DNA of 22,808 bases, from the IMG/VR virus record IMGVR_UViG_3300047560_002099, positions 1 to 22,808 of that record; one strand, given 5' to 3'. The position numbers were made by a program, and so were the translations under genes. Below are positions 6,429-13,074 of this stretch, in pieces. Below the pieces are notes generated by a model, which was not told the DNA's origin, did no database searches, and saw only the letters and a list, made by a program, of their open reading frames with translations. Each line of letters begins with the position of its first letter. The first letter of the stretch is position 1. The stretch comes from a virus.

Positions 6429-6878
6429 ATGGCTATGAGACTTGGTATATTTCAAATATTAGAGAAAGCAGCAGAACAAAAAGCTACTGCTGATAAGATT
6501 GCAGTTCTACGGGAACACCAAAACGGAGCTTTGTATCAAATATTGAAATATGCATATGATCCGAATATTATTTGGGACCTTCCAGAAGGAGCCCCCCCAT
6601 ACAAACCATGCCCATACCCAGCTCAAGAGATGAGATTGGTTTCGGAAATGAGGCGGCTGTATCTGTTTATTAAAGGTGGCAATCCCAATCTTACTAAACT
6701 ACGAAGAGAGTCGTTGTTTATAGAAATGCTAGAATCGATTCATCCTAAAGATGCTATTATTTTAGTTAATGCAAAAGATAAGAAGTTGCCATATAAAGGA
6801 ATTAATGCTAAGTTGGTTAAGGAGGCGTTTCCTGGCCTCATCGAGGAGTTACCTGTAAATGAAAAAGTTAAACCATAA
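6429..6878 (+). CDS. Conserved T4-like phage protein (DUF6433-like)
   Basis: A 149-residue protein starting 1 nt after the exonuclease stop. It contains stretches I recall from a widespread family in cyanophages and relatives: ALYQILKYAYDPNIIW near residue 35, PPYKPCPYP near 56, RRLYLFIKGGNPNLTKLRRE near 75-94, and KDKKLPYKGINAKLVKEAFPG near 117-137. The conserved helical C-terminus suggests a compact soluble fold. Its function is unknown, but in these phages it usually lies among replication genes, as here. The ATG at 6429 is chosen over an upstream TTG; GAAGAG lies 7 nt before it. Confidence 0.75.
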   Translation: MAMRLGIFQILEKAAEQKATADKIAVLREHQNGALYQILKYAYDPNIIWDLPEGAPPYKPCPYPAQEMRLVSEMRRLYLFIKGGNPNLTKLRRESLFIEMLESIHPKDAIILVNAKDKKLPYKGINAKLVKEAFPGLIEELPVNEKVKP

Positions 6879-7041
6879 AGATAAATTTAAAACTGATATC
6901 TACGATAGGCCAGAAGGTAATCACTATTTCAAACGTCTGAAGACGACAAGGCAACAAAAGGCACATGAAGCATTGGACAGGGCGTTAAAACAAAAAGATT
7001 TTAAACGACTGAGAGTGGTAGACGAATACGATTTTTATTGA
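6859..7041 (+). CDS. Small basic protein, 60 residues, unknown
   Basis: Overlaps the previous gene by 20 nt and has GAGGAG about 10 nt before the ATG. The protein is highly basic (many Lys and Arg, including HKDKFK, FKRLKTTRQQK and KDFKRLR) and ends in DEYDFY. A helical nucleic-acid or protein-binding role is plausible from the charge, but no motif is recognised. It sits between a conserved replication-region protein and the Lys-rich protein at 7054. Confidence 0.6.
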   Translation: MKKLNHKDKFKTDIYDRPEGNHYFKRLKTTRQQKAHEALDRALKQKDFKRLRVVDEYDFY

Positions 7042-7053
7042 TAGGAGTGTATT

Positions 7054-7356
7054 GTGTGGAATTCTAAATTAATGAACTGGGTAGAGCAGAAGATGATTAG
7101 TCTTACGAGCTCGTTGTATATGAAACGCAGGGAGAATGGACCGGTCGATGTTCCTGTAGCGGAACCTCAGGCCACTCCAGCGGCTAAGCCAAAAGTAACT
7201 AGGAAGCCTAGAGCGACGGCTACGAAGACTACGAAACCCGTAGTTAAGAAACCTGCGATTAAAGCGACTAAACCGGTTGCTAAGCCAGTCGCTAAACCCA
7301 AACAAACAAAGCCTGCGGCCATTAAACCAAAAGCACGTAACACAAAGGCAAAGTAA
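7054..7356 (+). CDS. Lys/Pro/Ala-rich low-complexity basic protein, histone H1-like tail
   Basis: A 100-residue protein with two parts: an amphipathic N-terminus (MNWVEQKMISLTSSLYMKRR) and, from about residue 45 on, degenerate repeats built from KP, KPVA, KATKP and KPKA. The tail contains almost only Lys, Pro, Ala, Thr, Val and Arg and resembles the disordered basic tails of H1-like or AlgP-like DNA-binding proteins. The start is a GTG with TAGGAG 6 nt upstream; an in-frame ATG at 7072 is the alternative. It probably binds DNA or RNA without sequence specificity, perhaps compacting phage DNA; this is inferred from composition only. Confidence 0.7.
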   Translation: MWNSKLMNWVEQKMISLTSSLYMKRRENGPVDVPVAEPQATPAAKPKVTRKPRATATKTTKPVVKKPAIKATKPVAKPVAKPKQTKPAAIKPKARNTKAK

Positions 7357-7358
7357 TA

Positions 7359-7673
7359 ATGCCTGTATATTGTTTCAAAGACACATCAACAGATGAAGTG
7401 TTTGAGGTGTCAATGAGTGTGAAAGATTTGGATCTTTACAAGGAGCAGCATCCGCATCACGAACGATACTTCGATAGTGCGAGTGCTCCGAGTTTGGTAT
7501 CGGGAGTCTCTGTTGTCGGTAAAGTTGACGATGGATTCAAGGAAGTGCTGTCGAAGATATCGGAAGCACATCCTGGATCTGAAGTTGCTGATCGTCACGG
7601 TAGAAAATCGATTAAGCAAGTACAGACTGATAGAGTTATACGTAAGTGGAGGAGCTCGTCGGCTGGCCCATAA
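7359..7673 (+). CDS. FmdB-like phage protein lacking the zinc cysteines
   Basis: A 104-residue protein. The opening MPVYCFKDTSTDEVFEVSMS follows the FmdB zinc-ribbon pattern (MPxYxFxC..CGxxFE), but the CxxC pair is replaced by Asp-Thr-Ser-Thr and only one Cys remains, so it should not bind zinc. The rest (LDLYKEQHPHHERYF, VDDGFKEVLSKISEAHPGS, KSIKQVQTDRVIRKW) matches a family I recall from T4-like cyanophages. The function is unknown. The ATG comes 2 nt after the previous stop, and the next gene, phoH, starts 17 nt after this one. Confidence 0.75.
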   Translation: MPVYCFKDTSTDEVFEVSMSVKDLDLYKEQHPHHERYFDSASAPSLVSGVSVVGKVDDGFKEVLSKISEAHPGSEVADRHGRKSIKQVQTDRVIRKWRSSSAGP

Positions 7674-7690
7674 TAATTATAAGGAGTCAC

Positions 7691-8491
7691 ATGGCTAAAA
7701 GTAGATCGAATAACTTGCATGTAGTTTCACCTGAAGATTATGAAGTACGTGAACAGCAACCAAGCTACAAACAACCGAATACGAATACAAATACGCTTAG
7801 GATAAAAATTGATCACTTAAAAACGTTCGATCCTTTAACGGAAAATCAGCGAATCTTTTACGAAGCATATAAGAGAGGGGACTATTTCGTAGCTCTTCAC
7901 GGAGTAGCTGGAACTGGTAAGACGTTTATTGCTTTATATAAAGCATTGGAAGAAGTATTAAATAAATCGAATCCATTTAAAAAAGTCATTATAGTCAGGT
8001 CAGCAGTCCAATCACGAGAGATGGGACATCTGCCTGGTGATGTTGATGAGAAGATGGAAATATATCAACAACCATACGTACAAATCTGCGAAACATTATT
8101 CGAACGAAAGGATGCCTACAAAAGACTCGTTGAGCAAGGTTACATTGAATTCATTTCAACATCATTCATTAGAGGGATGTCGTTTGACGATGCAATCATT
8201 ATTGTTGATGAAATCCAAAATTTAAATTTCGAAGAGATAGATACTGTAATGACTCGGGTTGGTTATCGATCTAAGATTATATGGTGTGGCGACTACAGAC
8301 AAACGGACCTTAAAAGGAAGAACGATATGTCTGGTTTGTTGAAGTTTTTCGAAGTGGCGCAACGTATGAATGCGTTCACTAGAATTGAATTTAAAGTTGA
8401 GGACATAGTCAGAAGCTCATTAGTACGAGACTACATCTTGGCAAAATTAGACTATGAAGACTCTACAGGACGATCCCTCCTTTGTTCGTGA
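7691..8491 (+). CDS. phoH: PhoH-like ATPase
   Basis: A 266-residue P-loop ATPase of the PhoH family, related to superfamily 1 helicases. Walker A is GVAGTGKT (71-78), Walker B IIIVDEIQN (169-177), and the conserved GDYRQTDL segment follows near residue 205. PhoH is a frequent accessory gene of marine myoviruses; its biochemical role (RNA or nucleic-acid dependent ATPase) and any link to phosphate stress are unsettled. The first 40 residues are a polar, low-complexity extension. The ATG has a strong AAGGAG 4 nt upstream and is preferred to in-frame starts further upstream that overlap the previous gene. Its end overlaps the next gene by 38 nt. Confidence 0.92.
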   Translation: MAKSRSNNLHVVSPEDYEVREQQPSYKQPNTNTNTLRIKIDHLKTFDPLTENQRIFYEAYKRGDYFVALHGVAGTGKTFIALYKALEEVLNKSNPFKKVIIVRSAVQSREMGHLPGDVDEKMEIYQQPYVQICETLFERKDAYKRLVEQGYIEFISTSFIRGMSFDDAIIIVDEIQNLNFEEIDTVMTRVGYRSKIIWCGDYRQTDLKRKNDMSGLLKFFEVAQRMNAFTRIEFKVEDIVRSSLVRDYILAKLDYEDSTGRSLLCS

Positions 8492-9206
8492 AGAACTAAA
8501 CGTCATTGACTTAGACTCATTATCATTAGATGGGAAACGATACTATAGGACACCGGACGGGAGAGTATATCCGTCCGTTACTACTGTCACCTCGTCCACT
8601 AAGAAAGAGTTTATTGAACAGTGGAGAGCGCGCGTAGGAGAGAAGGAAGCTGATAAAATATCACGCCGAGCCTCCTCTCGTGGTACCGATCTTCACACAA
8701 TGTGTGAGCAATATACACTAAACAACCCAAACTATCGAAAAGGGCTGATGCCAACAACACTAGAGTTGTTTGGTAAAATCAAGCCTTTTTTAGATCAGCA
8801 TGTGGAAGTGATATATGCAAACGAGATTGCGTTGTTTTCGCATGAATTAAAAACAGCTGGTCGTACAGATATGTTTTGTAGGTTCATGGGTATGAATACT
8901 ATTGTGGATTTCAAGACATCCACAAAACCAAAAGAAGAAAAATGGATTGAAGATTACTTTATCCAAGCAACTACATATGCCATGATGATAGAGGAAATGT
9001 ATGCTGGTGAAAAGAAGATCTTTATCCCACAACTTGCTATTGTAATAGCTGTAGAGGAGACGGGAGCTCCTGGTCAACTGTTTGTGAAACAAACCAACCC
9101 TTATCGCAATAAAGTACGCAAACTGTTTAAGGAATACCATGAAAACCATTACCCGCCTGTTAGCTATCTGTTTGATAACGACAAACATACAAGCAGCACC
9201 GTTTAG
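8454..9206 (+). CDS. PD-(D/E)XK exonuclease (RecB/MGME1-like)
   Basis: A 250-residue single-domain nuclease. The order of conserved residues fits the RecB-like PD-(D/E)XK fold: SRGTDLH (75-81), Glu124 in YANEIALFS, Asp139 in GRTDMF, Asp152-x-Lys154 in IVDFKTS, and the YFIQATTYA motif with Gln171. These bind metal and position DNA for end-processing, as in Cas4, AddB-type and mitochondrial MGME1 nucleases. In T4-like marine phages such a gene serves recombination or DNA degradation. The ATG lies inside the phoH end with no clear Shine-Dalgarno, and its own end overlaps the secreted-protein gene by 68 nt. Confidence 0.85.
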   Translation: MKTLQDDPSFVREELNVIDLDSLSLDGKRYYRTPDGRVYPSVTTVTSSTKKEFIEQWRARVGEKEADKISRRASSRGTDLHTMCEQYTLNNPNYRKGLMPTTLELFGKIKPFLDQHVEVIYANEIALFSHELKTAGRTDMFCRFMGMNTIVDFKTSTKPKEEKWIEDYFIQATTYAMMIEEMYAGEKKIFIPQLAIVIAVEETGAPGQLFVKQTNPYRNKVRKLFKEYHENHYPPVSYLFDNDKHTSSTV

Positions 9207-9450
9207 TGTACCAAGCACACTAATATGCGATCATAAAGAAAAGATTACTAAGTTCCTCAATGAGAAATTCAATGAAACATTAGAATCGATTGCGGTTATC
9301 GATGGAGCTGATAACTTGGTCTTGTCTATTTGGACGTCAGACCAAGGAACGATAACTGTAGTGGTCGGGGACGGCGAACATGCGTGTGTTGCGTATTCTG
9401 GCAATAAACTAATAAAAGTACCTAAAACCAGTAAAAACAATGTGAGTTGA
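9139..9450 (+). CDS. Small exported (periplasmic) protein with two cysteines
   Basis: A 103-residue protein with a textbook signal peptide: basic MKTITR, a hydrophobic core LLAICLITTN and an IQA-A cleavage site near residue 19. The mature part of about 84 residues has two cysteines (Cys30, Cys83) that could form a disulfide, and mixed strands such as LVLSIWTS and TITVVVGDG. TTTAAGGAATACC supplies AAGGA before the ATG. The start is embedded 68 nt inside the exonuclease gene in another frame, an unusually long overlap. Possible roles are superinfection exclusion or modification of the host envelope; the family is not recognised. Confidence 0.75.
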   Translation: MKTITRLLAICLITTNIQAAPFSVPSTLICDHKEKITKFLNEKFNETLESIAVIDGADNLVLSIWTSDQGTITVVVGDGEHACVAYSGNKLIKVPKTSKNNVS

Positions 9451-9475
9451 CAATATGTTTTGGTTTGTATACAAT
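9447..9475 (+). promoter_or_regulatory. Strong sigma70 promoter
   Basis: TTGACA (9447-9452), a 17-bp spacer and TACAAT (9470-9475). It overlaps the end of the secreted-protein gene and gives a leader of about 50 nt before the ATG at 9532, with AAGGAAC as ribosome binding site. It is the best -35 match in the window. Confidence 0.8.
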
Positions 9476-9531
9476 GACTTTGTCTTTTGAAAAAAAGATA
9501 AACTTTAACTTTTTACTATGAAGGAACCGAA

Positions 9532-9720
9532 ATGGAAAATGTTGCAGCAACTAGTGCACCTAAAGCTCGTAAAAATAACGAGAAAAAAGCAAAAGCGTAT
9601 AACATCTTTGAAGCAAACAAAGATAAGAAGTCAAGCGACATCGCTCGTTTGATCCAAGCTGAGTTGAACATCACGTTTGCTAACGCTCAGTATTACGTTA
9701 CACGCGTATTCAAAAAGTGA
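9532..9720 (+). CDS. Small predicted helix-turn-helix protein (paralogue of the 15221 C-terminus)
   Basis: A 62-residue protein. The first 30 residues are Ala/Lys-rich and probably flexible; residues 34-60 look like a compact helical DNA-binding unit. Residues 37-60 match residues 144-167 of the protein at 15221 in 18 of 24 positions, including an unbroken 11-residue block (ANAQYYVTRVF). The gene is a self-contained transcription unit: a near-consensus promoter at 9447 and an intrinsic terminator at 9727. That arrangement is typical of an abundantly made regulator or DNA-binding protein. A helix-turn-helix is inferred from helix spacing, not from a recognised family. Confidence 0.75.
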   Translation: MENVAATSAPKARKNNEKKAKAYNIFEANKDKKSSDIARLIQAELNITFANAQYYVTRVFKK

Positions 9721-9726
9721 TCAATA

Positions 9727-9756
9727 GCCTGGTCGTGCACCAGGCATTTCTATTTG
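9727..9756 (+). terminator. Rho-independent terminator
   Basis: A perfect 7-bp GC-rich stem (GCCTGGT 9727-9733 with ACCAGGC 9739-9745), a 5-nt loop and ATTTCTATTT after it. It lies 7 nt after the stop of the small HTH gene, making that gene monocistronic. Confidence 0.85.
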
Positions 9757-9766
9757 AGAGATTGTT

Positions 9767-9982
9767 ATGAAAGTTGTGCTTGAATTTAATATCCCTGAAG
9801 AGCAATATCAACTATGGTGTGCTCATAACGGCCAACGCATCGTCCATGCGTTAGAAGATATCCGGGTTTGTTTGCGACAGCATTACAAATACGATGCCAG
9901 TGCTGATGATACAATCCGTGGTGTTGATGATATATTAAAAGATCTGTATAATATAACAGGTGATCCTTTGGAACAACAATGA
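9767..9982 (+). CDS. Conserved small phage protein, 71 residues
   Basis: The N-terminus VVLEFNIPEEQYQLWCAHNG followed by an ALEDIRVCLRQHYKY helix is a pattern I recall in many phage genomes, always without a known role. The gene begins 11 nt after the terminator with a weak GAGAG site and overlaps the next gene by 4 nt (ATGA). It probably has a ferredoxin-like or other small alpha/beta fold. Its expression may come from read-through or an unrecognised promoter. Confidence 0.7.
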   Translation: MKVVLEFNIPEEQYQLWCAHNGQRIVHALEDIRVCLRQHYKYDASADDTIRGVDDILKDLYNITGDPLEQQ

Positions 9983-10188
9983 CGAAACGCAAACAATCTC
10001 AAGTATTTGGTATTGGTACTGAAGTAATTACAGACGATTTACGTATTGCTGTTGTAGAAAGACAACGATACGATAAAAGTGTAATTATTCGGTACCATAC
10101 TCCTCCGTGGCCTTTTCCAGAGATGGATGTTAAAATGGCAAACCAGTTGACTAGAGTAAAATTTGATTTTGAAGAAGCTTTAATGTAA
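9979..10188 (+). CDS. Small SH3-like protein, 69 residues, unknown
   Basis: Coupled to the preceding gene through an ATGA overlap and followed 1 nt later by the AAA+ gene. After a basic start (MTKRKQSQ) the sequence forms short strands (GTEVITDD, RIAVVERQR, SVIIRYHTPPWPFP) typical of a small beta barrel, and ends with a helix. No family is recognised. The tight linkage suggests a partner or regulator of the ATPase encoded next. Confidence 0.6.
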   Translation: MTKRKQSQVFGIGTEVITDDLRIAVVERQRYDKSVIIRYHTPPWPFPEMDVKMANQLTRVKFDFEEALM

Positions 10189-10189
10189 T

Positions 10190-11359
10190 ATGGGCAGTAT
10201 TAATGTACCGTCACGTATCAGTAAGGAACTCGACGCACTCTTTGCAGGTTCAAAGTTTGCGAACAGGCTTGGGCTTATTCGCAGGCGCCGTAGACGTAAA
10301 GTCAATCGCGTACTCAAAGGCTGGACATGCGCATCATACGAAATGGATAAAAATAGAATGGAAAAAGCAAATAGCGATGTTTTTTTAGGTGCAACAGATG
10401 TTAGCGACTATATTATTAGTAACCTAATAATTGCACGTCATGACGACAAGAAAGGCACGCAACACGAAGAAATTACTGTACTGTCTACCCGCAGTCAATG
10501 GATTACCTTTTTAAAGTCGATGAATCATCAGCGCTTGATTCAGTTGACGAATAATGATGGTTTCCTGATTGATGATGAAACGAATTCTTATATACGATAT
10601 GATGTTAACTCATCGTCTGTTCTTGTACGATTATCCGGTGATCTTGATGTTGTCGATGCTTGGAGTAAGTCCATATCTGACGCATTCGAGGTCGTTAACA
10701 ATATAATCGAATGGATATACAGTGCTGATGGTCAAGGAATTGAGATTCCAATTCGGGGCGATCGGACCCCGATAGACGAAATGTATCCTTTCTTACAGGA
10801 TCGTACTCTAGTAGAATACTACGACAGCTTTTTATCATCATCAGCGTCGGTCTTATTGTTGATTGGTCCTCCAGGTACAGGAAAGACGACATTCATTCGT
10901 GGTCTGCTACAACACGCCAATACTAGTGCGATGGTGACTTATGATGCCTCAATCCTTGCTAAAGATTATATATTTGCTCAATTCATTGAGGGCGATAGGA
11001 ATATTCTTGTAATTGAGGATGCTGACAATTTTCTCGGGGCTCGATCTGATGGTAATGATATGATGCATAAATTCCTCAATGTCGGTGATGGTTTGGTTAC
11101 TACGCGCAATAAGAAGATGATCTTCTCGACCAACTTACCCTCTATCAAAGATGTTGACCCTGCATTGATTCGTCCTGGTCGTTGTTTTGATATTGTGCAC
11201 TTCAATACCTTAACAACTGAACAGGCTACTAATCTTGCCAAAAAACTGGAAATTGATTTCCAAGTCGCCAACACACAAGATCAGTATAGTCTTGCAGATA
11301 TGTTCTATAAACAAACGGAAGCGCCTAAGACTCCCAAGCGTAAGTTGGGGTTTGTGTGA
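10190..11359 (+). CDS. AAA+ ATPase (BCS1/FtsH-type core) with unknown N-terminal domain
   Basis: A 389-residue protein. The C-terminal AAA+ module is complete: Walker A GPPGTGKT (226-233), Walker B ILVIEDAD (272-279), sensor 1 asparagine in FSTN (312-315) and arginine-finger region DPALIRPGR (323-331). Such cores form hexamers that remodel proteins or DNA. The first 200 residues match nothing I know; they begin with an arginine run (RRRRRR, 31-36) and include beta-rich sequence with no membrane span, so it is not a BCS1 or FtsH protein in the strict sense. A clamp-loader role is unlikely from the RPGR type. The start has no strong Shine-Dalgarno. It is flanked by small coupled genes. Confidence 0.85.
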   Translation: MGSINVPSRISKELDALFAGSKFANRLGLIRRRRRRKVNRVLKGWTCASYEMDKNRMEKANSDVFLGATDVSDYIISNLIIARHDDKKGTQHEEITVLSTRSQWITFLKSMNHQRLIQLTNNDGFLIDDETNSYIRYDVNSSSVLVRLSGDLDVVDAWSKSISDAFEVVNNIIEWIYSADGQGIEIPIRGDRTPIDEMYPFLQDRTLVEYYDSFLSSSASVLLLIGPPGTGKTTFIRGLLQHANTSAMVTYDASILAKDYIFAQFIEGDRNILVIEDADNFLGARSDGNDMMHKFLNVGDGLVTTRNKKMIFSTNLPSIKDVDPALIRPGRCFDIVHFNTLTTEQATNLAKKLEIDFQVANTQDQYSLADMFYKQTEAPKTPKRKLGFV

Positions 11360-11562
11360 GTCATAACGTCAAATCAATGCTTAACGAGATAAAGAACTCG
11401 AAGTACTTTCTCGTTGAGGTTGAATTGGATGGTCCTATTGAGTTTAGCGGTAAGATACCATTCGATATAACGATTACCGATAACCTTGCAAAATTTACGG
11501 TATTAGCAAGCTCATATGAAGATGCTGAGCTGAAGGTTTTTAAATATTTGTGGAAAGAATAA
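11356..11562 (+). CDS. Small protein coupled to the AAA+ ATPase, 68 residues
   Basis: Begins with a GTG that overlaps the AAA+ stop by 4 nt (GTGA) and has AGTTGGGG before it; an internal ATG at 11378 is the alternative. After a short helix, the sequence has three strands (YFLVEVELDG, PFDITITDN, AKFTVLAS) and a C-terminal helix (YEDAELKVFKYLW), consistent with a small alpha/beta fold. The overlap implies equimolar production with the ATPase, so it may be a subunit or adaptor. No family is recognised. Confidence 0.6.
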   Translation: MSHNVKSMLNEIKNSKYFLVEVELDGPIEFSGKIPFDITITDNLAKFTVLASSYEDAELKVFKYLWKE

Positions 11563-11564
11563 TA

Positions 11565-12452
11565 ATGCCAATGTCCCCGATCATACACGAAACTCCATAT
11601 AACGTAACCGTGCGTACTAAAGAGGGAGTATTTACTTTTTTTAGAGATGACAATCCAATTGGTGCTTGTTTATATCATTATGGAGAATGGTCTGGTCAAG
11701 AGTTCGATGTTATCGATAAGTTGATTACTCCTACCAGTACTTGCTTGGATGTTGGTGCTAATATTGGAACACATACAGTTGCATTAGCAAAGAGGTGCAA
11801 TCAAGGCTTGGTGTTTGCTTTCGAACCGCAAGTGTATATTTTTCAAATACTGAACGCTAACATTTTTATGAACGACTGTTTCAATGTTGTTCCATATCAA
11901 GCAGGTGTTTCTAATACTTTGACGGAGATTAGAGGTCCGCTACACATTCCAAGCCCCAATCAGGGCAACTTTAACTATGGTGAATTCAAGAATACAGGAG
12001 ACGGCCCTCTAGGTATTCAATGTATACGATTGGACGACACTAACTACTTTGGAAGAACGATCGATTTCATAAAGATGGATGTTGAGGGACATGAGCCGTC
12101 CGCACTAGTGTCTGGTACAAAAATGATAACCAAAGACAAACCTCATATGTATATTGAATACAACGATCACGATGGTAATGATGAAGTACTTCGAGTGTTG
12201 AACGATCTTGGATATAACTCATATTGGCATTGCTATCCTAAGCATAATGCTAATAACTATAATAAATCTGATGTCAATATTTGGCTCAATACTGCAGACT
12301 TACCTAAGAATGAGAATACTGTTGATAAGTGGTATGAGGCTAGCTTAATCGCAATTCACAAAGACAGAGACACAGGACAGTATACAGAAACAATTCAATT
12401 AGGGGATAGTATCGTTAAGTACCTGCAACGAAAAGGAATGATTGAGGGGTAA
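11565..12452 (+). CDS. FkbM-family SAM-dependent methyltransferase
   Basis: A 295-residue class I methyltransferase. The SAM-binding glycine loop is CLDVGANIGTHT (60-71), the acidic ribose contact lies in FAFEPQ (84-89), and FIKMDVEGHE (168-177) is the FkbM family hallmark. FkbM enzymes O-methylate sugars or other small molecules. A likely job here is capping a glycan made with the phage glycosyltransferase at 4571, although the two genes are 6 kb apart. The C-terminal 80 residues (about 215-295) are an extension of uncertain role. The ATG at 11565 is preferred to an upstream GTG; GGAAAG lies just before it. Confidence 0.88.
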   Translation: MPMSPIIHETPYNVTVRTKEGVFTFFRDDNPIGACLYHYGEWSGQEFDVIDKLITPTSTCLDVGANIGTHTVALAKRCNQGLVFAFEPQVYIFQILNANIFMNDCFNVVPYQAGVSNTLTEIRGPLHIPSPNQGNFNYGEFKNTGDGPLGIQCIRLDDTNYFGRTIDFIKMDVEGHEPSALVSGTKMITKDKPHMYIEYNDHDGNDEVLRVLNDLGYNSYWHCYPKHNANNYNKSDVNIWLNTADLPKNENTVDKWYEASLIAIHKDRDTGQYTETIQLGDSIVKYLQRKGMIEG

Positions 12453-12453
12453 T

Positions 12454-12681
12454 ATGGTCAATATTAATGCACACCAAGAACGAATGCAAATGCGAACAAT
12501 TATTGACATTATTCGACAAGCACAATGTGCTGACGTAATTCGAACCAGTTTCGACTATGAAATGGCGATCGCTATTAAAAGATCAATAATCGAAGAAATT
12601 AGACAGCAATATCCAATGCAGACGATGGGACTCGATACATCGATCCCACCTATTACTTTTGGGTCTTCATCCAAGTTTTAA
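12454..12681 (+). CDS. Small helical protein, 75 residues, unknown
   Basis: Starts 1 nt after the methyltransferase stop, with GAGGGG 4 nt before the ATG. It reads as two amphipathic helices (ERMQMRTIIDIIRQAQCADVI and EMAIAIKRSIIEEIRQQYP) and a short polar tail. The last 29 nt overlap, on the opposite strand, the end of the NUMOD3 gene, so the two genes meet tail to tail with shared coding sequence. No motif is recognised. Confidence 0.6.
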   Translation: MVNINAHQERMQMRTIIDIIRQAQCADVIRTSFDYEMAIAIKRSIIEEIRQQYPMQTMGLDTSIPPITFGSSSKF

Positions 12682-13027
12682 ATAGCAGCGGTTTTGTTTG
12701 GCCTGGTGTATCTTTAATGTACGTGTCGGCTAAGCTGTTTGTTCCAACTAGACGCTGAGACGGATCGAGTGCCATTTCGTTTGTATTGTGGATCCATTTT
12801 TGGAATGCTGATGTACGTCCCCATCTATTGCCTTGTGGGAGTTTGTTCTTCGTACGGGTTTCTTTCCCAGTGTTCTTATTAATCGACCAACTAAGACCAG
12901 CAGCGTTGCGGTGGCCTTCTTGTGAAAATGCAATAGCAAGCTTCTCGGCGTGAGTGTGCTTATGACCTTGAAAGTTGGAATGCCCTTTCATTGTCTTAGA
13001 TATTTTCCGCCTAGTTTCTATGTCCAC
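12653..13027 (-). CDS. NUMOD3-motif DNA-binding protein, homing-endonuclease associated
   Basis: A 124-residue minus-strand protein. Near the N-terminus RRKISKTMKGHSNFQGHKHT (6-25) fits the NUMOD3 motif, a short DNA-binding module normally found beside GIY-YIG or HNH nuclease domains in homing endonucleases. A basic C-terminal part (NKNTGKETRTKNKLPQGNRW near 50-69) follows, but I see no nuclease signature. It may be the DNA-binding remnant of a homing endonuclease or a family that works without one. The GTG start has GAGGTGG a few bases upstream and a divergent promoter. Its end overlaps the plus-strand gene by 29 nt. Confidence 0.7.
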   Translation of the reverse strand: MDIETRRKISKTMKGHSNFQGHKHTHAEKLAIAFSQEGHRNAAGLSWSINKNTGKETRTKNKLPQGNRWGRTSAFQKWIHNTNEMALDPSQRLVGTNSLADTYIKDTPGQTKPLLFKTWMKTQK

Positions 13028-13039
13028 AATCCACCTCAG

Positions 13040-13068
13040 TTGTTGTTCTATTGTATTTATATTATAAT
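13040..13068 (+). promoter_or_regulatory. Promoter for the envelope module, leaderless
   Basis: TTGTTG (13040-13045), a 17-bp spacer and a perfect TATAAT (13063-13068). The -10 box ends exactly 6 nt before the ATG at 13075, so transcription should start on the ATG. There is no Shine-Dalgarno before that ATG. Confidence 0.7.
13061..13066 (-). promoter_or_regulatory. Divergent -10 box sharing the palindrome ATTATAAT
   Basis: ATTATAAT (13061-13068) is its own reverse complement, so it presents TATAAT on both strands. On the minus strand it would drive the NUMOD3 gene from about 13054, with a leader of about 27 nt carrying GAGGTGG. The -35 on this strand is weak. The two promoters cannot be occupied at once. 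Confidence 0.55.
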
Positions 13069-13074
13069 ACAGTC

